A stretch of DNA of 64,000 nt from Spirosoma montaniterrae (GCF_001988955.1 NZ_CP014263.1:5733679-5797678), one strand, 5' to 3'. Counted from the first letter of the stretch, positions 16,768-26,066 are shown. The notes: generated from the sequence alone by a model not told the origin. Program-made: numbers and translations.

Positions 16768-17853
16768 ATGAAAACCTGCCTTTCACTGATTCTGAGCTAT
16801 ATAACCGGCTGTGTCTGGGCGCAAACTGATTCGGTTCAGAAGCAACTGAGCCTACAGGCGCATACTGGCTTTATCATTCCCCACGCTGCCGATTTACGAG
16901 CCATTTCGCAGTCCAGACCGGCGGGTTTTGAATTGAGCTACAGCCGGACCAACCTGCGCCGGGCGGCCTACGAACGCTGCAATTGTTTTGCCCGCGTGGG
17001 CGCGTATGTCAACTATTACGCGTTTAACAACCCCGCCGAACTGGGCCGGACGGTGGGGGCGGGGGCTTTTTTTGAGCCGCTTATCAACTACGGAAAACCC
17101 ATCTTTTTTTCGGTGCGGGCCACCGCCGGGCTGGCCTACGTATCGCGCACCTTTGATGCTGAAAGCAATCCGCGCAACACGTTCTTCGGTGCTCCGCTGA
17201 ATGGGTTAATGGCTTTGTCGGCCAGCACGCACGTGCGGTTGAGCGAGCACCTGCAAGGCACCGTTACGGCCAGTTATAACCACATCTCCAACGGCGGTAC
17301 GCGCCAGCCTAACCGGGGCATGAATTTTCCGACGCTGGGCGTTGGCCTGACCTACAGCCTGAACGCCGTGCCTTTCCCCAACCCGCGCCAATGGACTAAA
17401 CCCGAGCTGGCAAGTCGTTTTACGATGCGCCTAATGCCATTTGCGTCGATCCGAACACTACCAAGAACCGATGTTTTCGCCGAGCGAGCTACGTGGCTTT
17501 GGGGTATAACCGCCACGGCAGGCTATCGGCTTAATCGGTTCAATGCATTGACAGGCGGGCTGGAGGTAGTTCACGACGGTTTCGTGCGCGAACAGGCCCG
17601 GCGCGACGGCCTGCGACCCGATGCCTGGCAACTGGCCCTGCTGGGCGGCTACGAACTCTGGCTGGGCCGGTACACCTTCGCAACACACGTTGGCTATAAC
17701 CTGCATCAGCCCGCCATTATTCCCGATGGGCCGGTGTTTCAGCGGTATCAGTTGCTGTACAATCTCGGCCCGCGTATACGCGTTGGCGTCGGCCTGAAAG
17801 CCCGGCTGAACGTAGCCGAAGGTTTCGACGTGCGGGCGGGGATTGGGTTCTGA
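16768..17853 (+). CDS. PagL-like lipid A 3-O-deacylase / acyloxyacyl hydrolase
   Basis: A 361-aa outer-membrane beta-barrel of the lipid A deacylase family (PF09411). It starts with a signal peptide ending ITGCVWAQ. The family hallmark is visible around residue 175: YNHISNGG followed by QPNRGMNFP, where His and Ser are the catalytic pair. The rest is amphipathic strand sequence ending in an aromatic C-terminus (AGIGF), as expected for a barrel. It would remove the 3-linked acyl chain from lipid A at the outer leaflet. A small palindrome (16744-16765) lies directly before the ATG. Confidence 0.75.
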   Translation: MKTCLSLILSYITGCVWAQTDSVQKQLSLQAHTGFIIPHAADLRAISQSRPAGFELSYSRTNLRRAAYERCNCFARVGAYVNYYAFNNPAELGRTVGAGAFFEPLINYGKPIFFSVRATAGLAYVSRTFDAESNPRNTFFGAPLNGLMALSASTHVRLSEHLQGTVTASYNHISNGGTRQPNRGMNFPTLGVGLTYSLNAVPFPNPRQWTKPELASRFTMRLMPFASIRTLPRTDVFAERATWLWGITATAGYRLNRFNALTGGLEVVHDGFVREQARRDGLRPDAWQLALLGGYELWLGRYTFATHVGYNLHQPAIIPDGPVFQRYQLLYNLGPRIRVGVGLKARLNVAEGFDVRAGIGF

Positions 17854-17902
17854 TGATTGTCGGCTTTTCCCGTGCAGCACTGCCGATTTGAGCAACGTCG
17901 TG

Positions 17903-18328
17903 CTACCGCACTGCTTTATAAACTATTTGCCCGGCCTTACCTTTTACCGACAATGCCAGCCGCTCGGTCGTGAGCGAATCAATCTGTTGCTCGGGTTCGT
18001 AAGGAGCGCATAAGATAAGAGCACACTCCGGTGATTCGTAGCCACCCGCAACGTCTGAAAACGTAAGCTGATTGCCGCGCACGACAAAACGGTTAGGCTG
18101 GCAACAGGTCCACTGTTTACCGTTAAACTCTAACATATACTCACCCGATGATTTGAACGTAACGATAGTAGGCCGCGTCGGATCGGGCCGAAATACAGGC
18201 TGACCCATCGGGCGCGATTCAATCCAACGCCACCGTTGGTATAACAGTGGGGTTGGGCCGACCGAATCCTGATGCCAGCAAGTAATGAGTAACAACGCTA
18301 CAATTGATAATCCGATAAACTTCTTCAC
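17903..18328 (-). CDS. Small lipoprotein, paralogue of the next gene
   Basis: A 141-aa lipoprotein with signal MKKFIGLSIVALLLITC (lipobox ITC). The mature part resembles a lipocalin-like barrel: YQRWRWIESRP, TFKSSGEYMLEFNGKQWTCC, YESPECALILC. Two cysteine motifs (TCCQPN and SPEC...C) are shared with the neighbour at 18387-18827, so the two arose by tandem duplication. Function unknown; it probably sits in the outer membrane facing the periplasm. Confidence 0.7.
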   Translation of the reverse strand: MKKFIGLSIVALLLITCWHQDSVGPTPLLYQRWRWIESRPMGQPVFRPDPTRPTIVTFKSSGEYMLEFNGKQWTCCQPNRFVVRGNQLTFSDVAGGYESPECALILCAPYEPEQQIDSLTTERLALSVKGKAGQIVYKAVR

Positions 18329-18386
18329 GAATTGGGCCTATGTCTGTTGAAAAATTAAGTTGAGTTATCATTGACTGAACGTTCCG

Positions 18387-18827
18387 TCAATCAGCCTGAT
18401 AAACGCTTCGAGTCGATGAGCCTCTTACGGACAGGATCAGCGTTTTGGCTGAAAGCACGTCAATGTGTTGAATCAACCGCTCGGGTGGAAAACCAACGCA
18501 ATCAATATAAGCACACTCCGGCGATTGATAGCCGCCCGGCTTATAGGAAAGCAACAGCAGATTACCCACCTGCTCGAAGTGATTGGGAAGGCAACACGTA
18601 AACCGCCGACCGTTTAGCTCATTAATATACTCGCCCGACCGGTCAAATACCACCGTATTGATCGACTGCCCTAACGGCACAAGCGATCCATCGGCCAACC
18701 GGGATTCGATCAGTCGCCAGCGTTTATTCAACAGATTAGTCGAACCGACCGTATCGTTTTGCCTACACGCACTAATTAGCCCTATCAGGGCAATTAGTAG
18801 CAGGGTAGTTTGTTTGATAACGTGCAT
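18387..18827 (-). CDS. Small lipoprotein, paralogue of the previous gene
   Basis: A 146-aa lipoprotein from the ATG at 18827 (MHVIKQTTLLLIALIGLISAC). Longer upstream starts would run into the divergent oxidoreductase gene. The mature sequence LLNKRWRLIESRL, VFDRSGEYINELNGRRFTCC and YQSPECAYIDC parallels its sister gene position by position. It is probably transcribed with the sister gene, which lies 58 bp downstream. Function unknown. Confidence 0.7.
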   Translation of the reverse strand: MHVIKQTTLLLIALIGLISACRQNDTVGSTNLLNKRWRLIESRLADGSLVPLGQSINTVVFDRSGEYINELNGRRFTCCLPNHFEQVGNLLLLSYKPGGYQSPECAYIDCVGFPPERLIQHIDVLSAKTLILSVRGSSTRSVYQAD

Positions 18828-18897
18828 AGAAACGGTTTTTGTTGAGTAGAAGACCCACCCGCCCGTCATTTCGTTGGAAGACGTTTCTAAAAAAAAT

Positions 18898-20031
18898 ATG
18901 CCCAATAACCCGCTCCGCATTGCCATCATTGGCCCCAGTAAGGTGGCCCACCTTCACGCAAAAGGCGTACTGCAAACGCCCGGTACACAGTTGGTGGCCG
19001 TGTATGGCCGCACCCTTACTAAAGCGCAAGACTTCGCCAACCAATACAACATCCGGGCTTACGACAACGTAACCGAGATGGTTACGCAGGAAGGCATCGA
19101 CCTTTGCTTAGTCACAACAACCCACCCCGCCCACCGCGAACCAACCGTAGCGGCCCTTGATGCCGGGTCGCACGTGCTGGTTGAGAAACCGCTGGCGTCG
19201 TCGCTCGACGATTGTGATGCTATGCTCGAAGCTGCCCGGCGCAACGGTTTACACATTGGCACGATTAGCCAACGCCGGTTTTATGCACCGAGTATGCGTA
19301 TTCGTGAAGCCATAGACGCCGGAAAAATTGGTAAACCGGCTCTTGGTGTGGTGCAGATGTACGGCTGGCGCGACGAAGCGTACTACAAAAGCGACGCGTG
19401 GCGCGGTACGTGGAAAGACGAGGGCGGGGGCGTGTTGGTCAATCAGTCACCCCACCAGTTAGATCTGCTGCTCTGGTACATGGGCGAGGTCGAGAGTGTG
19501 TTTGGTGTTTGGGATAATCTCAACCACCCGTATATCGAAGTCGATGATACCGCACTGGCAATTGTCCGGTTTAAGAACGGCGGTTTAGGCAATATCATCG
19601 TCAGTAATAGCCAGAAACCGGGGCTATACGGCAAAGTGCATATTCATGGTACGTCGGGCGCGTCGATAGGCGTGCAGCCCGACGGCGGGGCGTTGTTTAT
19701 TGCGGGTCGGTCGAGTGTTACCGAACCGCCCGTCAACGATCTCTGGACCATCCCCGGCGAAGAACACAAATTAGCCGAGTTCATCGCTGAAGACAAGGCT
19801 TTCTTTAACACCATCGATGCGACGGTGTATTATTTCGGTTTGCAGATTGCCGATTTCCGCGATGCCATTAACGAAAATCGCCCGCCAATGGTGACGGGCG
19901 AAGACGGTCGCAACGTGGTTGCGCTGTTTCAGGCTATTTACGAATCCAACCGAACGGGCGGGGTTGTTTCCCTCACCCCCGGCCCCTCCCGCAACGGCGG
20001 ACCGCCCAGAACGGGAGAGGGGAGGGAGTAG
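18898..20031 (+). CDS. Gfo/Idh/MocA family oxidoreductase with a repeat-derived C-terminus
   Basis: A 377-aa NAD(P)-dependent sugar or cyclitol dehydrogenase-like protein, from the ATG at 18898 (MPNNPLRIAIIGPSKVA). The N-terminal Rossmann domain contains HVLVEKPLASSLDDCD, the usual EKP motif. The C-terminal domain has GGGVLVNQSPHQLDLLLWYMG with the conserved His-x-x-Asp. The last 20 or so residues (SLTPGPSRNGGPPRTGEG) are encoded by a G+C-rich palindromic repeat that has run into the gene end and now supplies its stop codon. It is divergent from the lipoprotein pair; substrate unknown. Confidence 0.88.
   Translation: MPNNPLRIAIIGPSKVAHLHAKGVLQTPGTQLVAVYGRTLTKAQDFANQYNIRAYDNVTEMVTQEGIDLCLVTTTHPAHREPTVAALDAGSHVLVEKPLASSLDDCDAMLEAARRNGLHIGTISQRRFYAPSMRIREAIDAGKIGKPALGVVQMYGWRDEAYYKSDAWRGTWKDEGGGVLVNQSPHQLDLLLWYMGEVESVFGVWDNLNHPYIEVDDTALAIVRFKNGGLGNIIVSNSQKPGLYGKVHIHGTSGASIGVQPDGGALFIAGRSSVTEPPVNDLWTIPGEEHKLAEFIAEDKAFFNTIDATVYYFGLQIADFRDAINENRPPMVTGEDGRNVVALFQAIYESNRTGGVVSLTPGPSRNGGPPRTGEGRE
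19971..20026. repeat. G+C-rich palindromic repeat (REP-like), overlapping a gene 3' end
   Basis: Starts CCTCACCCCCGGCCCCTCCC and ends GGGAGAGGGGAGGG. It is a variant of the same CCCCACCCCCGGCCCCTCCC family seen at 21477, 26067, 60071 and 60517. It is translated here as the oxidoreductase tail. Confidence 0.7.
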
Positions 20032-20090
20032 AAGAGTTCTGGGCGAATGACCGATAGTTAGCCATATGCTGACATATGGCTATGTACTGC

Positions 20091-20127
20091 ACCCCTCTCC
20101 TGTTTTAGGAGAGGGGCCGGGGCCGGG
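20091..20127. repeat. REP-like hairpin downstream of susD
   Basis: Stem CCCCTCTCC (20092-20100) with GGAGAGGGG (20108-20116), then CCGGGGCCGG. It may end the susD transcript. A second small hairpin (AGCCATATG with CATATGGCT, 20060-20081) lies just to its left. Confidence 0.6.
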
Positions 20128-20148
20128 CCGGCGTTCCGGTGAGGTGCA

Positions 20149-21462
20149 TTAATTAGCCGGGTCCACGGGCGTACTGGTATTGTTATCACGCTCGGTAAAC
20201 GGATACGGCAGGAAATTGCGTGTTCGTTCGGCGTTGGCCTGGGGCGTTGTGTCGGGACCGGGGCGGCTGAACCGGCGGCTGTCTTCGAGCCGGAAACCCT
20301 GGTAGGCCAGTTCGATTTGCCGGTTTTCGTAAATCTGCAACAGAATGTCGTTGGCCGTTTGCGGACCGGCATAGGCTGGTAAGCCCGCGCCCACGCCCCA
20401 GGCATCCTGCGCCGGAGTTTTGGTTAGCACCCGGTTCAGTTCGGTTACGGCATTCGTCAGATCGTTCTTACGGGCGAAGGCTTCAGCCCGAATCAGCAGT
20501 ATTTCGCCGGGCAGGTACACTGGCACCGGCGCGTTGTTGGCCGTATAAAAGCCCGTACCGAGGTTCTGCGTAGCGGTTGGATTGGCGCGGGTGTAGAACG
20601 CAATCCGACGGTCGGTGGGGTCAGGTGCCAGCGCACCCGTCAGGCCGAAGTTGGTGTTCGTGGGTGCAAACACGTTCGTGTTCCCGAAAGCCGTGAAGAA
20701 CACGGGGTTCTGTGTGTTGTCGTCAAAGGCGAACGACGACCGCACGGTCAGCGTCACCCGACCGGCAGCGGCAATGGCCTTATCGAAGTCACCCACAAAC
20801 AGCGCGTAGCGGGCAATCAGCGCCTGAATTGTGTTCGGAATGTCGATACCGACCGGAACGCGGGCCGTAAAAGCGGCAGAAGGGGGCGTAGTGCCAACGA
20901 GCGTAGCCGCTGTTTCCAACTGCTGAATGGCCGACCGCAGCAACTGCTCGCGCGATACAAACGGCGCATTGGTGCCGGTGGTGATAGGAGCCTGCTGGAA
21001 AAACTGCGCCAGCGTACCAAGCGACAGTGCCTTAAAAATCGACGCGTAGGCAATCACGCCCGATCGCAAACCGGGGTCGGCAATCACGCGCTCGGCATTG
21101 GTCAGCACAATATCTGACGTTGCACGGGTCAGTTGAGCACTTGTCCAGAGGTTACGCACCACGGCGTTGCTACCCTGTACACTCGCAAAGCCCTGTTCCA
21201 GAAACAGTTCGTCGGTGTTGCCCGCATTCAGCACGCGCAGTTCGCGAGTGGCTAAACCACCGGCTGTAACGGCGTTGTAGATCACGCCCGTCCGGCCAAA
21301 TGTGTAGCGGTATTGCAGCCCGTTTACGAGCGTTACCAGCCCATCGGGCGAGTTCACGACCTGTACTTCGCTGGCCGCGCTCGGGTTCAGATATTCCTGA
21401 TTGCAGGCATTCTGCGTCAACGTCAGTGCCAGCAGGGAAGTGATTATAAGGAGTTTTTTCAT
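20149..21462 (-). CDS. SusD/RagB-family outer-membrane nutrient-binding lipoprotein
   Basis: A 437-aa lipoprotein that forms the lid of a SusCD transporter. The signal MKKLLIITSLLALTLTQNAC ends in a lipobox cysteine. Helical TPR-like parts follow, with the family's C-terminal landmarks LLIRAEAFARKNDLTNAV, the ENRQIELAYQGFRLEDSRRF motif and a proline-rich end. It is smaller than typical SusD proteins (480-600 aa), pointing to a compact subfamily. It lies downstream of susC in the same direction, with a palindromic hairpin (21477-21572) in the gap that could lower its expression relative to susC. Confidence 0.88.
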   Translation of the reverse strand: MKKLLIITSLLALTLTQNACNQEYLNPSAASEVQVVNSPDGLVTLVNGLQYRYTFGRTGVIYNAVTAGGLATRELRVLNAGNTDELFLEQGFASVQGSNAVVRNLWTSAQLTRATSDIVLTNAERVIADPGLRSGVIAYASIFKALSLGTLAQFFQQAPITTGTNAPFVSREQLLRSAIQQLETAATLVGTTPPSAAFTARVPVGIDIPNTIQALIARYALFVGDFDKAIAAAGRVTLTVRSSFAFDDNTQNPVFFTAFGNTNVFAPTNTNFGLTGALAPDPTDRRIAFYTRANPTATQNLGTGFYTANNAPVPVYLPGEILLIRAEAFARKNDLTNAVTELNRVLTKTPAQDAWGVGAGLPAYAGPQTANDILLQIYENRQIELAYQGFRLEDSRRFSRPGPDTTPQANAERTRNFLPYPFTERDNNTSTPVDPAN

Positions 21463-21476
21463 GATTTATGTGCGTT

Positions 21477-21572
21477 ACCCCGCCCCCGTCCCCTCCCCAG
21501 AAGGGAGGGGTGAAACCTGAAAAGCTTCGCGCTCCTCACCCCTCCCTTCTGGGGAGGGGACGGGGGTGGGGT
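21477..21572. repeat. REP-like perfect-stem palindrome between susC and susD
   Basis: The arms 21477-21513 and 21536-21572 are 37-bp near-perfect reverse complements (core CCCCTCCCCAGAAGGGAGGG) with a 22-nt loop. The core is identical to the terminal repeats of the insertion in the methylmalonyl-CoA mutase gene. It sits within what should be a susC-susD operon. Confidence 0.85.
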
Positions 21573-21577
21573 GTCTT

Positions 21578-24500
21578 TTAAAAAGTCGCCGACAGTTGGA
21601 GTTGATAGGTGCGGGGAATGGGGACGTTGCCGAAATCGACACCGCGAACCAGATCGGCGTTACCGCCTGAGTTGGTTTCAGGGTCGAATCCGTTGTAGTT
21701 GTCCCACGAAATCAGGTTGCGGCCAATCAGGGCCACGTTCAGGCTGCTGATGCCTTTGATACGCGGCAGTTGGTAGCTCAGAGCCACCTCACGCAGCTTC
21801 ACGAACGAACCATCATCGACCCGAAACTCGCCAATCGGCCCGATAGCGAAGATATAACCGCGTTGCAGCGTACCGCGCATTTCCTGTTCGGTCAGTGTGC
21901 CAATACCTACATTTTCGCGGGTGCGTTTGTCGGCGTTGAATACCTGACTGCCCTGCACCGCGTCGAGCATGAACCGGAAGCCTAACTTCTTGTAGGTCAG
22001 GTTCGACGCAAACGAGCCAGTCCATTTTGGGTTTGGGTCGCCGATAATGCTGCGAATAAACGCGCCCGTAGGCTGACCCTGATCATTGCGACCCGGCGTG
22101 TACGAAAGGTCAGCACCGGCTCCCTGCGTACCCCGCTCGCGTTGCGGCAAACCCTGGGCCGTCAGTAGCAGCGAACCGTCGGGATTGCGGGCATAAGGAA
22201 ACTCGAAGAATACGCTGGCGGGCTGGCCTTCAATCAAAAATACTGGCGCACCCGATACGGTCGAGATTTCGATGCGCGGGCTGCCGAGGCTCAGGATTTT
22301 GTTGCGGTTGCGGTTAAAAATAAACGTTACGTCCCACGAGAAATCTTTCTTCTTAATCGGCGTCACGTCGAGCATCATTTCGATACCCCGGTTCTCCATT
22401 GTCCCTACGTTATTGATGATGCCTGTACCACCCGTTGAGGGGGCTAACGTCCGGTTCACGACGAGGTCTTTAATCTGCTGATTATAAGCCGTGAAGCTCA
22501 GGTTCACCCGGTTGTTCAGGAACGACATATCAACACCGCCCTCCAGTTCGGCCATGCGCTCAGGTCGCACGGCAGGGTTCGCCAGTGTCGACGATGGAAT
22601 GATGGTGTTACGGCCCAGGAAGGCAATCGGCTGAAACTGCCAGAACCGGCTATACGAACCGATACCCGACAGGTTGCCCGATTCGCCGTAACTGGCACGG
22701 ATTTTCAGGTCGTTCCAGACACCGCCAACGGTTGATGTTTTCCAAAAACCCAAATCCGATACCACCAGCGAACCGCTCACTTTGGGGTAAATCTGGTTGG
22801 TTTCCGAGGGCGAGAACTTTGACGACGCATCGCGCCGGAGCGCACCGGTCAGAAAAGCTAAGTTTTTATAAGCAATCGTCGCCTGCCCGAAATAGCCGCT
22901 CAGGTTAAAGCGGTCGAGACCGTAACCGACGCCGAAGGTAGTGCTCGACGCGCCGTTAACGGTTTCGATGAACGGCGCGAGGTTTTGCCCTTCGGCCCGG
23001 CTGAAGTCAGACCGGCTGAACTGATAGTTGTAGCCTGCAATCAGGTTTAGCTTGAAATCGTTGGTCAGATAACGCTCGTAGCCTACCGTGATGTCGGAGT
23101 TTAGCAACAATACGTTATTGTTGGCCGTTGCTGCGTAGCCAAGCGGATAGCGTTCGGCGGGCAGACCGGCAGTGGCCTGATAGGGGTAGGGCCGGATGTA
23201 GTTGCGGCCAAACTGCCCGTAGGTATCTACGCCCAGAATCCAGTCTACGCTCAACCCTTTCAGCGGTGTCAGGTTCAGTTGTAAATCGCTGATGGTGCGG
23301 TTTACTGACTGCGTAAACGTCATGTCCTCAATGGTTGAGAGCGGGTTTACGCGCGTAGGTTCAACGGCTTGCAGGTTCCCGGCAGCATCGCGTTTTGTGA
23401 TGTCCCAGATGTTGTTGGTGATGTTGACCGAGTTAATCGGGCTGTAGAACACGTTGCCATTCGCTTTTTCGTTGGTGAAGCTGTTGGAGTAGCTCAACCC
23501 TGCCGACATCTTGGCCCAGCTTGCCAGCCGCTGATCGAGCCGGGCGCGGAAGTTGTAGCGCGTAAAGTCTGTGCCTTTGATGATGCCCTGATTTTTCAGG
23601 TAGCCGAACGATACGTAATAATTGGTATTGTCGCGTCCGCCCGATACCGCCAGCGCGTTGTCGGTGCCGTAGCCCGTGCGGAAAATCTGGTCGAAATAGT
23701 TGTAACGCGTAACGTCAACAAGATTGGTTGCGAGATTGGTTGTGGCCCCATCGCGCACAATGCCGATAGTCGTTACGCCGGGGTTGGCTGCAATTTGTGC
23801 TGGTGAAATGCCTCCGATGGGGTGTAATCGTAAACCAGCAAAGCCAAATTGTTTGTTCAGCGTACCCAGCGGCACGTTTTTCCGCAGTTCATTGACGTTG
23901 AAACTGGTCATGAACGATATGCGGGGTGCGCCCGTCTGCCCGCGTTTGGTTGTGATCAGCACTACGCCGTTGGCCGCCCGTGAGCCGTACTGCGCTGCCG
24001 CTGCCGCGCCGTTCACCACGTTGATGCTGGCAATATCGTTCGGGTTGAGGTCAGACAATCGGTTTTGTCCGGCGTTGGCTCCGCCAATCTGATTGCCAGC
24101 CGCCTGCTGCGACACGTTGTCGCTGGCGTTGCTCACAATCACTCCGTCGATGATGTACAGCGGGTCCGACGAACCCGACAACGACTTAACCCCCCGCAGC
24201 CGAACCGTAATACCGCCCGCCGGGTCGCCGGAGTTCTGCGTAATCTGTGCGCCCGGTACTTTGCCCTGCAATGAGTTAATTAGCCCGCCCGTACCAGTTT
24301 GGGTCAGTTCCTGCCCTTTGATGGTGGTGATGGCGTTACCAAACTGACGGCGCGGCCCCGAAATGGTTTGCGCGGCCACAATCACCTCATCGAGCGTCTG
24401 ATTTTCTTCAGCCAGTGTTGCGTTTACGGTCAGTTCGTCCTGATTGCCAAGCGTAACGACCTGATCCAGACCGGCAAAACCGATAGATGTAAACGTAAGC

Positions 24501-24748
24501 GAGTACGAGCCAGGGCTGGCCGTGATGCCGAGCGTATACGACCCATCGGCAATAGACGTAGTACCCTGTTGTGTACCGCGCAGCAACACGGTTACGCCCG
24601 GAATGGACTGCCCGTCTTTATCGGTGACGCGGCCTTTGATGGTGTAGCGGCTGCCTTGTGCCAGCACGTTGCCACAAAGCAGTAGTGTGAGCCAGAGCAT
24701 ACACGTATAGCGAATGCATTGGCTACCAGGTATGTACCTGTTTGTCAT
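21578..24748 (-). CDS. SusC/RagA-family TonB-linked outer-membrane transporter
   Basis: A 1056-aa TonB-dependent porin. The signal peptide covers about residues 1-30 (ending CGNVLAQ). A carboxypeptidase-regulatory-like domain follows (YTIKGRVTDKDGQSIPGVTV), then the plug with DEVIVAAQTISGPRRQ and LYIIDGVIVSN, and a 22-strand barrel ending YQLQLSATF. Together with the SusD gene downstream it imports a large substrate, glycan or peptide, using TonB energy. No glycoside hydrolase, sigma/anti-sigma pair or hybrid sensor is next to it, so the substrate is not indicated. Confidence 0.93.
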   Translation of the reverse strand: MTNRYIPGSQCIRYTCMLWLTLLLCGNVLAQGSRYTIKGRVTDKDGQSIPGVTVLLRGTQQGTTSIADGSYTLGITASPGSYSLTFTSIGFAGLDQVVTLGNQDELTVNATLAEENQTLDEVIVAAQTISGPRRQFGNAITTIKGQELTQTGTGGLINSLQGKVPGAQITQNSGDPAGGITVRLRGVKSLSGSSDPLYIIDGVIVSNASDNVSQQAAGNQIGGANAGQNRLSDLNPNDIASINVVNGAAAAAQYGSRAANGVVLITTKRGQTGAPRISFMTSFNVNELRKNVPLGTLNKQFGFAGLRLHPIGGISPAQIAANPGVTTIGIVRDGATTNLATNLVDVTRYNYFDQIFRTGYGTDNALAVSGGRDNTNYYVSFGYLKNQGIIKGTDFTRYNFRARLDQRLASWAKMSAGLSYSNSFTNEKANGNVFYSPINSVNITNNIWDITKRDAAGNLQAVEPTRVNPLSTIEDMTFTQSVNRTISDLQLNLTPLKGLSVDWILGVDTYGQFGRNYIRPYPYQATAGLPAERYPLGYAATANNNVLLLNSDITVGYERYLTNDFKLNLIAGYNYQFSRSDFSRAEGQNLAPFIETVNGASSTTFGVGYGLDRFNLSGYFGQATIAYKNLAFLTGALRRDASSKFSPSETNQIYPKVSGSLVVSDLGFWKTSTVGGVWNDLKIRASYGESGNLSGIGSYSRFWQFQPIAFLGRNTIIPSSTLANPAVRPERMAELEGGVDMSFLNNRVNLSFTAYNQQIKDLVVNRTLAPSTGGTGIINNVGTMENRGIEMMLDVTPIKKKDFSWDVTFIFNRNRNKILSLGSPRIEISTVSGAPVFLIEGQPASVFFEFPYARNPDGSLLLTAQGLPQRERGTQGAGADLSYTPGRNDQGQPTGAFIRSIIGDPNPKWTGSFASNLTYKKLGFRFMLDAVQGSQVFNADKRTRENVGIGTLTEQEMRGTLQRGYIFAIGPIGEFRVDDGSFVKLREVALSYQLPRIKGISSLNVALIGRNLISWDNYNGFDPETNSGGNADLVRGVDFGNVPIPRTYQLQLSATF

Positions 24749-24949
24749 AGGTTAAAGAAACATTGGTAGGTAGAAAGAAATCCGATTTTCGGAAGCTGTA
24801 AAAATAAGCACAATTTTAGCAGCGAACTGTACAATACTGCCTTTTTTAACGCATATCCTTTTGTTATCAACGTTTACCAGTAGTTATAATTTGGTACGTG
24901 AGCTGTTTTACAGACTCCAGGTTAGTATCACAACCAACTGCACACATCG

Positions 24950-26062
24950 ATGAATGCGCCAACCCTGTTGCAAACGCTGAACGAACAATTACAGGCCGAC
25001 ACACCCGTAGGCCGGTTTATCCGTGCCATGTTATGGACCATATTGACGCTGATCGTACTCGGTCTGGTGGTGGTCGCTTTTCAGCCTATCGCCAGCCGCG
25101 TCACGTCATTTTTGCTGTCCCTTGCTTGTCTGCTGCTGGGCATATTCACGGGATTTTTGTTTGGTATTCCGCGCGTGTTGCAGGCCGATGGCGGACCGGC
25201 TACACCTCCCGCACCGGCTCCGGCAAACTCCTCTAAACCTGCTCAACTCGCCCCGCCTGAGTATCGGCAACAGGTCAACACCAATCTGGAGCAGATTTCT
25301 GACTGGCTCACCAAAATAATTGTTGGGCTGGGGCTGGTCAATCTGTACAAAATTCCTGACTTACTGCGCGACACATCGACGCTGATTGCCGCTGGCATCG
25401 CACTTCCTGTCGATGAAAAGACGCCCGCCAACCCGGAAATGGTGACGATTTTTGCCAACGCGTTGATTCTGTACTTTCCGATTCTGGGCTTTCTGGTCGG
25501 CTATCTTATCACCCGCATTTTTCTGTCGGGCGTGTTTCGTCAGGCCGATACGGGCGAACTCATGACCATAGGCGGGCAGCAGGTAGCACTGGCCGATGTG
25601 GTGAAGAATTTGGTCAGTGTAGCGTCGGCCAATCTTACTGCCGAAGAGTCTGGAACACTTGAGACGACTGCATCGGTTCGTCCGAAAACGTCAGTGCCTA
25701 CCCGCATTCTGTGGGTCGATGATACGCCGGGTAACAACGTAGTCGAGCGCGAAACGCTGACAAATACCGGCGTTGATGTGGTGTCGGTCGAATCGACCGC
25801 CGACGCGCTCAGTCAATTGGCTAAACGCGAATTCGATCTGGTTATCACCGATATGGGTCGCACCGAAAACGGCAGCTTCAACGCTACCGCAGGTGTTGAC
25901 CTGATCAAACAGGTAAACGCTGGACATTTTGCCGCGTTACGAACCATTGTGTACACCTCGAAAAAAGGCTTCGATCAGTATGGCGAACTGGCCCGACAAG
26001 CCGGTGCCGACGACATAGTGTATAGCCCGCGCATTCTGATGAAGTCGATTGGCGTTGCCTGA
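24950..26062 (+). CDS. Membrane protein with C-terminal degenerate receiver-like domain
   Basis: A 370-aa protein with two N-terminal membrane helices (about residues 25-47 and 53-73, ending GFLFGIPR), a proline-rich linker, a conserved-looking block NTNLEQISDWLTKIIVGLGL, and one or two more hydrophobic segments around residues 165-190. The C-terminal 120 residues resemble a CheY fold: acidic pair in ILWVDD, candidate phospho-aspartate in LVITDMGR, and Thr in VYTSKKG. The usual switch lysine appears replaced (DDIVYSP). There is no output domain or kinase nearby. The N-terminal module is similar to membrane modules linked with YEATS-like and conflict-system proteins, from memory. Role unknown; stress or defence signalling at the membrane is a guess. 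Confidence 0.6.
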   Translation: MNAPTLLQTLNEQLQADTPVGRFIRAMLWTILTLIVLGLVVVAFQPIASRVTSFLLSLACLLLGIFTGFLFGIPRVLQADGGPATPPAPAPANSSKPAQLAPPEYRQQVNTNLEQISDWLTKIIVGLGLVNLYKIPDLLRDTSTLIAAGIALPVDEKTPANPEMVTIFANALILYFPILGFLVGYLITRIFLSGVFRQADTGELMTIGGQQVALADVVKNLVSVASANLTAEESGTLETTASVRPKTSVPTRILWVDDTPGNNVVERETLTNTGVDVVSVESTADALSQLAKREFDLVITDMGRTENGSFNATAGVDLIKQVNAGHFAALRTIVYTSKKGFDQYGELARQAGADDIVYSPRILMKSIGVA

Positions 26063-26066
26063 GCGT

